A stretch of 59,923 nt of DNA from assembly GCA_023853785.1 (NCBI GenBank), contig JAJIRX010000974.1, positions 1 through 59,923 on the forward strand. Reading direction: 5' to 3'. Under the pieces are notes generated by a model that ran no database searches, had not been told where the DNA came from, and saw only the letters and a list, made by a program, of their open reading frames with translations. A program made the translations under genes and the position numbers. This DNA is from Psilocybe azurescens. Taxonomy: Eukaryota > Basidiomycota > Agaricomycetes > Agaricales > Agrocybaceae. Every line of letters begins with the position of its first letter. Position 1 is the stretch's first letter. Below are positions 22,868 to 31,014 of this stretch, in pieces.

Positions 22868-24330
22868 ATTTCAGTCCTCTCTCTTCATGCAAATATGAAT
22901 TTTGGGAAGCAAGGATTCGTCAATCGGAGGGAGGATGATGGCGTCGGTGATCAGTTTGCGAACAATCTCCTCGATCGACGATTGGATTTCGGGGGCTCAG
23001 AATTACGCGGCACAAGCCCGATATTCATGCAAAAATGTATCGATTGGATCAGTGGATGCTTCTGCCGTAGGGAATCGATTTTCAGTCTTTGGAGAGAACC
23101 GAAATCGACAGGATCAAACATGTTTGTCCCCTTGTACAAAACATGTCCGACGTTGAGAGTGACCTTGATTTCCTGCAGTGCAGATTTGGCGTTTCCGTAG
23201 TATAAATAGTCAATCAAGGTGTTCATAGCATCTGTGATGTCTTCATATCTCTGATAGAGGTCCACGCGCATCTCAGAGGTTATAGCGTCCATGGTGGTTT
23301 CAAATCTTTGATAGAGGCCAATGCGCAATTCGATGGCAAGCTGGCGAAGCAGAACCATAGTTCCGAAATCAACGGCCATGGTTGTCAACAAAGGTTCGTA
23401 GATGTCACTGAAGATGCTATTACGTTACACAAGAATCAATAAGAGATAGCAGCGTCCAGGTATCGACTTACCAGTAACAGTATCTCAAAGAAGAGCGGAC
23501 ACGTTCATCACATAGAAGTTGGTTAAGTCGTTGTGAATCGTCAAATACCTGAATAATGATATCCATACCGACAATATGTGTTTTCCATCGGAAGTGTAAC
23601 ATATCTCGTAAATGCCGCGTGTAGGGAGACTACCCAGAAGATCCAAGTTCCCCGACGTGACATTCGCGGGCAATATATTCGATCCTGCTGCCATGTCTGC
23701 TTCAATTTTCCGAAATTTTGAATTCTTAAAGTTGATGTATCGAAGGTGAGGACCTTCTTGGACCGAGACGATGGTAAATGGTATATCATACACACGATTG
23801 AAGCTGAGACGGTTTACAGGAAGCAATCGGCAGAGGACTTGTAGGCCATCGGCTGTTTCCTGAGGAATAGTCGTCCACGAGAAGGAGATACGGCCGTATA
23901 TCCGCAGAATGCTTAGTTTTTGTGCTCGATGACCTAAAACTCTGAGGAGGTCGTGCAGATTCGTTGCTGCTCGAAGAATAACGCGTTTGCTGTCCACGAT
24001 AATATGGAGACTGCGGACCATGAGTGCTAGATCGGAACTTCGTTCATCGGCTAAGAGATCGATAAAAGTATTGATTCGTCTTGATATTTGTCGTTCTGTG
24101 CGCACCATGGCCCAATCCCTCATTTGTCGCGTATGCTTCGGCTCTCGATCGACCACAAGGGTTGAAAACAGGCGCTTGCGAGCGGCGAATGAAAAATACT
24201 TTGAGGTCAAAGTGCAGGCAATGAGAGTCTCGAATATCTCTTTCTCTTGAATGACACCACTGCCTGGTGCTAATTGCTCCACGAATGCCTCCACGAGCTC
24301 GAGTGGGAAGGTAATGTTTGAGGTTGTCAT
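22868..24330 (-). pseudogene. F-box-like protein, most complete family copy
   Basis: An ATG at 24330 begins an F-box-like segment (ITFPLELVEAFVEQLAPGS, then ACTLTSKYFSFAARKRLFS). A leucine-rich middle follows (SDLALMVRSLHIIVD, GLQVLCRLLPVNRLSF, GPHLRYINFKNSKF) and the ending LLCDERVRSSLRYCYW. Exon 1 ends at 23472 before a perfect GTAAGT; exon 2 starts at 23416 with IFSDIYEPLLTTMAVDFGTM and ends IHICMKRED. F-box proteins recruit substrates to SCF ubiquitin ligases through Skp1; that role is inferred from the N-terminus. Two one-base losses break the frame, near 23577-23586 and in the G run near 23000. Correcting them restores matching intron phases, so error or recent decay are both possible. 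The likely length is about 470 residues. Confidence 0.65.
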
Positions 24331-24559
24331 GGTGTGGGAGAGAGTCGGAAGTCGGCCGCAATTGTGGTGGGATAGAATTTTGATAGACGTTATTCCATGA
24401 CCGGCAGAGGTCGCAAAGCAGAGGTTGAATGGTATAGGTGAAGAGGCTACAATCGCAGAGTCGAGTGACAGTACGAGAAATATCCCAATACAGTTGCATG
24501 CACGTGCATCGTGGGGCGGTGTAAAGCCCATCAATCGTTCTAAATTTAAATCTGTTTGC

Positions 24560-24900
24560 TACATATCTGTCATGCCTGTGGCTTACTTTGAAGAAAGCAA
24601 TCTTACTATGGATGGAATCACATACAGTACTATTACGTGTCTAGGCCCAGCGTTTGAATGGGTCCATATTGGCCAACTATCCTAGCCAGCAACGATCTAC
24701 CAACACTGCATCTACCACAGCAACATTAGAAGCACTAGGCTCCTCCCATTTCGATCAGAACCTTCGACGTCTTTGAAGTGCATGTAATCGATAATGGCGA
24801 ATTTGTATCTGTGATGGCGTCATATGGGTAATATAAAACTTGGGCCATGTTCAATGGGAAGTTAGCAAAAGGCTGGCGTGGTCCGAAATAGATAATTTTA
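24560..24900. other. Shared upstream region of the F-box-like copies
   Basis: Sequence upstream of 24330 up to about 24625 is repeated upstream of the interrupted copy (45610-45900), so the promoter was duplicated with the gene. Beyond 24625 nothing is recognised before the next ATG at 24902. Confidence 0.5.
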
Positions 24901-24901
24901 G

Positions 24902-25395
24902 ATGCGACGCGAGAACTGTATTTTTCATTCAGTAAGTGTCAATAAGCAGCACATTCCCCAGCCAACCACTTCATCTCCGTCGTTATCATCTACGACACCC
25001 ACCAATCCTATTCCCGGACCGTCCAGTGGACGCGACTTAACTCCATACCAAACTGCAGTAAGATATCATCAATTGATATTCTGATTTAACAGTGAAACCA
25101 GTCGCTACGTCGACATTTTCATCCACGTCCCACCCAACTACATCGCAACACCTATGAATCTCTACGGTAAGAGAAATACAGCTATCTGGCCTCAAATGTT
25201 CATATTTAAATCAGCACACTGTTAGAAGAACTTTAAGACAGTCATCAAGACTTCCATAAATCTAGCGGATCCTATTTACGTGTTATCACCGATAGCCAGC
25301 TTTCCGCATTGCAGCAACGTAGTAGCAAGACCTGTACAGAATAAAATAGTAAGTGATACATTCTTTCTACAGCCTGCCCATGCATGCTGACCGGT
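24902..25395 (+). CDS. Conserved unknown gene, convergent to the F-box-like gene
   Basis: Segments ETSRYVDIFIHVPPNYIATP, then after a GTAAGA-TTAG intron KNFKTVIKTSINLADPIYVL and SFPHCSNVVARPVQNKIVSD, read as protein. The second exon recurs at 22491 and 48506 with mostly conservative changes, which supports coding. The 5' exon or exons are uncertain: an ATG at 24902 starts a Ser/Pro/Thr-rich frame that does not join in phase. The 3' end meets the C-terminus of the minus-strand F-box-like gene almost end to end. I recognise no family, so no function is proposed. Confidence 0.35.
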
Positions 25396-25827
25396 GATGC
25401 TCTAGCCGCCATCGATCATCCTTTACGCAGCGCAAAATGAACGAGCGTGAGGGCAGGGTGGAGTAAGAGCATTGGGGTTTATTGTCGGAATCGGGCGTGC
25501 GTTCCATGGTAAATGAAATATCTTCTGGAGAATAAATTGTCATATAAATGTCGGTGGACTCAGGTCCAATGTGGGTCCTCGAGTAACAGAATATTTGCAC
25601 ACATTTTAATACCCCATCTTCGCGCAAATATGAATTTTGGGAAGCAAGGATTTGTCAACCGGAGGAAGGGTGATTGCGTCGGTGATCAGTTTGCGAACGA
25701 TCTCTTCGACCGAGGGTTGGACTTCAGGCCCAGAATGATCCTGCATGAGCCCAATATTCATACAAAACTGAGTCGATTGGATCAGCGGATGCTTCTTCCG
25801 TAGGGAATCTATTCTCAGTCTTTGGAG
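25365..25827 (-). pseudogene. F-box-like gene, 3' part (cut by the KDZ element)
   Basis: From TTTGGAG (25821-25827) downward the minus strand reads without interruption RLRIDSLRKKHPLIQ, FCMNIGLMQDHSGPEVQPSV, EEIVRKLITDAITLPPVDKS and a C-terminal tail ending HHRSACMGRL, stop at 25365. This is the only family copy whose exon 2 end is free of frame breaks. Its missing upstream part is found 16.6 kb away at 42467, starting with the same TTTGGAG, so the two are halves of one exon. Confidence 0.8.
25821..25827. repeat. Left target-site copy TTTGGAG
   Basis: The same seven bases lie at 42467-42473, outside the other end of the element. Uninterrupted paralogues have a single CTTTGGAG or CTTTGAAG here (about 23078 and 49131). 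The eighth base differs (C left, G right), so an original 8-base duplication with one later change is possible. Confidence 0.85.
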
Positions 25828-25975
25828 CAGCTAGACATGTACCATTGTAACATATCATATGGTAGAAAGGACAATTACAGTGTTACATACCATATGGGTT
25901 CAGTAGTTCCTCTGAGCCGCTGAATGCTGTTTAGCCTTAAACAGGAATCTACACTGTAACATAAGATATGATTCA
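25828..25975 (+). repeat. Left terminal inverted repeat of the KDZ element
   Basis: The end begins CAGCTAGACATGTACC. Blocks such as CATATGGGTTCAGTAGTTCC followed by TCTGAGCCGC match the right end read on the minus strand (CATATGGATTCAATAATTCC followed by TTTGAGCCGC). By eye about two thirds to three quarters of the positions agree over the whole length. Confidence 0.75.
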
Positions 25976-26254
25976 GTAACTACACCCAATGTGCCATGTC
26001 TGGCTGGTCAGGTGAGGGTATATTGCCGCACTGCCACCTTTCCCGGCCCCGCCCCGGGGACCGGAAATTGTCCCCTTGCCCGACACTTTTTTTTTTGGTT
26101 CCAAATGCAATTGCTGCGCAGCAAAAAAATTGACAGAATTCGTGCCAAATGTTATGGTAGTGAGTCCGCCCATTTCCGCCCCGAATGCCGCCCGAATGCC
26201 GTCCCGAAAATTGAACATTGCCTGAATCTCAAGCATGCGATATATATGGGGTCT

Positions 26255-26335
26255 ACGTGTGTACACCATAACACCAATAGTGTAGCAGGATGTATTATTA
26301 ATGACTACACCTATGCCAGGTTTCGAATCCCGCTT
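26255..26335 (+). repeat. tRNA-like Pol III module 1
   Basis: TAGTGTAGCAGGATG resembles an A box and GGTTTCGAATCCCGC a B box about 45 bases later; T-rich sequence follows. No cloverleaf closes, so this is a SINE or tRNA relic rather than a tRNA gene. It lies in the subterminal part of the KDZ element. Confidence 0.35.
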
Positions 26336-26404
26336 GCAGTTTTTGAATTTTTTGTTTTTTCCAATTATGCCCAGCATTGCAGCCAGTAATTTAAAACAAA
26401 AAAT

Positions 26405-26505
26405 TAATATGGCATACAATAGCATAGTGTAGCGGTATTTGGCAGATCTACAACCGTAGCTCAGGGATCGAAACTATTAAACCGTATTTTTTTTTCATGC
26501 TTACG
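26405..26505 (+). repeat. tRNA-like Pol III module 2
   Basis: AGTGTAGCGGTATTTGGC resembles an A box and GGGATCGAAACTATT a weak B box, followed by a run of T at about 26489-26497 that could end Pol III transcription. The support is weaker than for module 1. Confidence 0.25.
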
Positions 26506-26904
26506 GGTCGGAACATTCGCCAACCCGGTGCCGGTCCCAGACCCCTCTCGTTTGTTAGGCTATCGTACTCTAATTCCTAGTGACGCCGAGAAACAGTTTA
26601 AAGCTATGTATAATTGCATTGTCCAAAAAATCATACTAATAAAAACCGCCCTTGTAAACTATTCAAACCACTCATCGTCCATGTCCTCAAAGTCATCCGG
26701 CCGATACACCTTTTTGTTCGCCTTGCTTTTCTTTTTTTTGGCCGGCTGTCAGCCAGACCTTTGGACGAATCAGGAGGAAGGGAGTAGAGATATGGATTGT
26801 GATGAACAGGATCTTCATCTTCATCGGACATCATTGCTGCATCTTGAGTAGTGCCAGCAGCATGTGCCGAGGAGGAGGTCTTTACACGGCCCCCATTTTT
26901 TGGT

Positions 26905-27240
26905 CGGACTCCGGTCAGACTCCGTCGGACTTTCTATATTCAGAATGACAATTTTTCTGGTCTAGGACAGCTGAAATTTTCCGGTGAGATTCCGGTGAGA
27001 TTCCGGTGAATGTCCGATGGACTACAAGTCCAACGGACTGTCCAGGCGGACTGTCCACTGGAATAATGCCAAACCAGCAGTCAAAGTCCAATGGAAATGA
27101 CCAGACAGGACCAACGGAAGTCCATCGGAATCCCACCGGACATGACCAACAGAAGTCCAATGGAAGTCCAATGGAAGTCCAACGGAAGTCCAATAGAAGT
27201 CCAATGGAAGTCCAACGGAAGTCCAACGGACAGCAAGCAG
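26905..27240. repeat. Left subterminal array of TCCAATGGAAG-type repeats
   Basis: Units AGTCCAATGGAAGTCC, AGTCCAACGGAAGTCC and related words recur at 9-12 base spacing, densest at 27110-27235. The same family, in altered spelling, fills 28545-28890 near the other end. Such arrays are typical transposase-binding regions of CACTA elements. Confidence 0.7.
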
Positions 27241-27508
27241 AGGGTTATTCATATTAGTATTAATAAAAAGAAAATATTAATGGAAAAATAAAACTTAGAT
27301 CAATTAAAGAGTTATCACACATAGAACACAGTAGAGATTGTAGAGTCAATAGACTGATATATTTTTCTGAGTGTATGTGGTCCTTATCAACAGAATTCTG
27401 TATTTTGTTCAGTCCGCAGGGTGAGCGGTCCGATGTGATGCATTCGAAGTCACATGACTCAAATGTAACAACAACATGCGCGTGACATGTTGATGCCACG
27501 TCGGTCCG

Positions 27509-28114
27509 TTGTTGATTCCGACACCCACTCTTTTCCTTCCACCACCACCACCGCCTTGTCGGTCAGAGCCAGGCGAAAGCCAACCCGACGCGACAGAGGA
27601 CGAGAACAACCGCGACAGCCACACCGACGAGGACGACTGCGACAGCGACAACGAGGACGCGGACGAGGACCACAACGAGGACGGCGAGGGCGAGGGGCGA
27701 GGGGTGAGGGCTAGGACGAGGACCGGCGAGAACAAGGGCCGCAACGGCGAGGGCGAGGATGGCCAGGGCGAGGGCGAGAACGAGGACCGCAAGAACGAGG
27801 ACTGCAACGGCGACAGCGAGGATGGCCAGGGCGAGGACGAGGACCGCGAGGACGGCCAGGGCGAGGGACGAGACCGCGAGGACGGCCAGGGCGAGGACGA
27901 GAACGAGGACAGCAACAGCAACAGCGAGGACAGCGAGGGCGAGGACGAGGACCGCGATCGCGACCGCGAGGACGGCCAGGGCGAGGGCGAGGACGAGGAC
28001 GGCGAGAACGAGGGCTGCGACCGTGACGGCGAGGACGGCCAGGGTGAGGACGAGGACGCGACTGCAGAACGAGGACTGCGACGGCGAGGACGTGGACGGC
28101 GAGGGCGAGGATGA
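27509..28114 (+). CDS. Asp/Glu/Gly-rich low-complexity open frame
   Basis: A 201-codon frame reads a proline-rich start then repeats of EDGQGEGEDED, DREDGQGEDEN and similar, ending in RRRGRGRRGRG. The region is GC-rich (GAGGAC/GGCGAG units) and open in several frames on both strands, as expected of a short tandem repeat. It may be an expanded microsatellite rather than a gene. Acidic-basic composition would fit a nuclear protein if expressed. Confidence 0.25.
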   Translation: MLIPTPTLFLPPPPPPCRSEPGESQPDATEDENNRDSHTDEDDCDSDNEDADEDHNEDGEGEGRGVRARTRTGENKGRNGEGEDGQGEGENEDRKNEDCNGDSEDGQGEDEDREDGQGEGRDREDGQGEDENEDSNSNSEDSEGEDEDRDRDREDGQGEGEDEDGENEGCDRDGEDGQGEDEDATAERGLRRRGRGRRGRG

Positions 28115-28236
28115 GGACAACCCACGTTGATAACACGGACGACAACACCACCGATGTACCCTCCGCCCCCTTTTTCTGTTCTTTCTATTTTTTTGTTTCT
28201 TTTTGATTATGTTTTTCTTTTTTTTACCTGTATATA

Positions 28237-28452
28237 ATCATGTAGTATATAGTTTTAATATATTATATTACATTGTCACATAAATTTAAGCTAAGATTAA
28301 AGTATTCCAGTTGGAATCCAATTGGATTCCATTCCATGTGAATTTAAAGTTGGACTTAGTGAAATTCACAAAGTCAGATAATAATGTAGTATATAGTTTT
28401 CAATATATTATATTACATTGTTACATGAATTAAAGATAAGATTGAAGTATTA
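28237..28452 (+). repeat. Two direct AT-rich repeats, 146 bases apart
   Basis: TGTAGTATATAGTTTTAATA near 28240 and TGTAGTATATAGTTTTCAAT near 28386 begin two similar stretches of about 70 bases, each ending GATT(A/G)AAGTATT. They lie between the low-complexity frame and the right subterminal array. Confidence 0.6.
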
Positions 28453-28544
28453 TCCTAGTGACCTAGCTTCCTTAATATGGCTCCCAAAGCTTCCAAGAAC
28501 ACTGCTACTGTCCCTAACTCCCCTCCCAAGTCTGCAATTAAACC

Positions 28545-28890
28545 AGTGACAGTCCACTGGACATCCACTGGACATCCACTGGACTCCACTGGACATCCAC
28601 TGGACATCCACTGGACTCCACTGGACAGAGCACTCTTGGATCTGGTCTAATTAAGTGCTGAGAGTCCACTGGAAGTCCACTGGAAGTCCAACGGAAGTCC
28701 AACGGACTGGACAGTCCGGCCAGTCCACCTGTTTTCTGTCTTGAAGTGACTTGACCGGACTTTGACCGAATTTGGCCGGACTCTGACTGGACTGGTACCG
28801 GAATTTTGTCAAGTCCAACGGAATCCATTGGACATCCAATGGACTGTCCATTGGAATTGGCTGGGTCCGGTGAAAGTCCGTTGGAGTCCA
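28545..28890. repeat. Right subterminal array of TCCACTGGACA-type repeats
   Basis: CATCCACTGGACTCCACTGG and similar units are repeated head to tail at 28549-28625. Degenerate copies (AGTCCACTGGAAGTCC, GTCCAACGGAAGTCC) continue to 28890. It mirrors the left array of the nested element. Confidence 0.7.
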
Positions 28891-28949
28891 ACGGAAAATG
28901 GGGGCACTGTAAAGTACACCCGAGGAGGGGAGGTGGGGAGGTGAACCAT

Positions 28950-29760
28950 TGTCTTCCGGCATGTTGTTGAGGGCAGAGCGGATCCGGGCCGGGAAATGTC
29001 CGGACGAAATATTAGCGGCTTCGTCGTCATCGGACAACATGTTGTCCAATGCAGCCCGGACACGATTCACATCCGACAAAACATCTGGGGCAGGAAGGGG
29101 CTCGTCTTCTTCTGACAACATGTTGTCCAATGCTACCCGGACACAATTCACATCCGACAAAACATCCGGGGCAGGAAGAGGCTCGTCATCATTGGACAAC
29201 ATGTTGTCCAATGCCACCTGGACACGGATCCCGTCGGACAAAAACATTAGGGGCCTCGTCGTCGGAAAACATGTTGTTTAATGCCGCCCGGACACGGCTC
29301 CGTGATGACAACGATGATGGAGCCGGTGCATCTCTTACTGTCAGACAGACATTCGTCGATGAAATAATCTGCACCTCATCATCATCTGACATGTTGTGCA
29401 TGGTGGGTCGTGCAAGACTCTCGCGCCGGAAGGGAGTACGGAAACAATTTGGATCTCATCGTCATCGGACACGTTAGCAAGTGCGTCCCGAACCCAGTTG
29501 CCGCCCCGCTGTATGGAAGGGGCGGGACTATCTCTACTTCGCTGTCATCGGACATATTCGCCAGGGCGGCCTGAACCTGAGCGCTAGTCAGTTGCACAGC
29601 ACGTGGGCGCCGACGACCTCAACCTCGCTGTTGTCAGATATGTTTGCGATGGTGTTCCGTACGAGGTGGCGGACATTCGTAGTGTGAGTCTCCAGTACCG
29701 GCACTGGGGCGGGCGACGTTCTGGTACATCGTCAGCAGACATGTTTGCAGAGGCCTCCCG
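28950..29760 (-). repeat. Tandem NMxSDDDE-coding repeats
   Basis: On the plus strand the words GACAACATGTTGTCCAATGC, GACACGATTCACATCCGAC and CATCTGGGGCAGGAAG recur about every 100 bases from 29035 to 29270, with older, shorter copies up to 29760. On the minus strand each encodes RVxxALDNMLSDDDE and a PLPAPDVLSDVN tail. The three newest copies are nearly identical, so the array has expanded recently. Confidence 0.7.
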
Positions 29761-31014
29761 GATACCTGTTCTATGGCATGAATAAAAGTGGTGAAGAGAG
29801 AGGGTGACAACGTACAAGATCCAACTGTATTCCTTGTTTCTGATTCGTCTCCAACGATTTGCCCATCTTCCAACTCCATCCCGTAACCAGTATGGATCTC
29901 CATCTGTTGAGACCGCCCCAAGAGCGAGAACATCTTCGCAAGTCAGGGCTTTGCCCCATGTCCACTGAGAGCGGGCTGGAAGTAGTGACGCCGGTGCCGG
30001 TATCGATCCCGGTGCCGTCCCACTTGGCGGAACATTCGCGGTTTCTTTGAGTACGGCTGCCTCGTGCAATTCGTAAAATCCTGCAAGACGTCGCTGACAG
30101 AGAGTGCTCTCTGTTTCTGCAAGTAGATGGAGCTTCCTGGTATTACAAGCAGCATCTACATTCATTTGGTACAGGTCGATGGCCATTTGCTGATATATAT
30201 TGCACATGCCACACTCCGGGTCAGCACTGGAAATCGGCACGGGAATTTCGGGTACTGTCAAAAGATCGATGCCTGGGACGGGCGGCCGGAGTGGGGCGAG
30301 GGGGAGGACGGAACCGGGCTTTATTGTCCGGTAGTTTTGTCATTGGGCGGCCAGACTGGAGTTGCTCGCGGTGGAATTCGAGGGCAACATTCAGCCTCTT
30401 GTCGTTGAGTGTTATCGATGCCGCATTTTTGTTCCACCAGGCGTATTTGTAATGCGATGCCATGTGATGGGGGTGTTCAGTTTGGGTGCTGGCAGAAAGG
30501 ATTGCGATAAGTCGGGAGTCGTAAGGAATCGGCAGCTGACTAACATCTGCTCGACATAGAGACACGGCCAAAGAACGCAGAATGATAGGAGTGTCGAAAA
30601 CCAAACCCATAGCGTTAGCAATGCCCACATATTGCAAGAAGAATCTCTGGTTTATGAGATGTGAACTTTGCCGGATGTGTGTGAATCAACACATATGTAC
30701 ACTTACGGTCTCTTTAAGGAGGCATGTTTGCATCCAACCCTGATGCCGATTCTCGGCTTTGATCATCTTTCCTAGAGCTGCCCGCAGTCGAGATTCACCA
30801 TATGCTATGTACCGGAGAACATCCCGACTCCAGTTATCGTCCGCGCCATGTTGCAAGCTGAAGGGGTGGAAGGGTGCGACAGTGTTGTTCTGGGACATAG
30901 CTTGTAGTTCAGATCAGAGAGTGTGGTTGAAAAAAGAAGCAGGTTGAACAAATAATTATGATGAAATTTATTTACATTGATTTATAATGAGTATTTGATT
31001 GCTGAAATGATTGG

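Larger units (their letters stand above)
26885..28909. mobile_element. Nested CACTA-like non-autonomous element, 2.0 kb
   Basis: The left end reads CACGGCCCCCATTTTTTGG and the right end, on the minus strand, CAGTGCCCCCATTTTCCGTTGG. The dinucleotide TA flanks both (26883-26884, 28910-28911); the match extends outward through CTTTACA. Dense subterminal arrays of short repeats, inverted ends starting CA and a very short duplication fit the CACTA/EnSpm type, and no transposase is present. It sits inside KDZ gene 1, so it arrived after the KDZ element or travelled with it. Confidence 0.6.
26631..30898 (-). pseudogene. KDZ element gene 1: repeat protein split by a nested element
   Basis: An ATG at 30898 opens NTVAPFHPFSLQHGADDNWS and GESRLRAALGKMIKAENRHQ. 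After a GTAAGT intron come YVGIANAMGLVFDTPIILRS, KYAWWNKNAASITLNDKRLN and a proline-rich linker, then IYQQMAIDLYQMNVDAACNT. Below 29780, beyond another intron, are at least eight repeats of the form RVxxALxNMxSDDDE with acidic tails (28950-29760), often in shifted frames. The gene then runs into the nested element at 28909. Beyond it at 26840-26631 lies a basic tail (DSRPKKRKARRTKR) that is probably its C-terminus and nuclear signal. No domain is recognised. Its place beside the transposase suggests a role in transposition or chromatin, but that is inference. Confidence 0.5.

Noticed and set aside
22868..24330. An earlier reading in which exon 1 of this F-box copy ends at a TGA (SALL stop) shared by paralogues
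   Set aside because: In the copies at 44721 and 16725 the frame ends in DERVRSSLRYCCW or its equivalent, so the TGA frame results from a one-base loss near 23577-23586.
25973..26425. A 150-codon minus-strand and a 132-codon plus-strand open frame at the left end of the KDZ element
   Set aside because: They overlap each other and tRNA-like and GC-rich motif sequence, with no domain or intron support.
27409..28151. Long minus-strand open frames rich in Arg/Pro/Ser or Ala/Val/Leu
   Set aside because: They are antisense or shifted readings of one GC-rich tandem repeat; all frames stay open because of composition, not coding.
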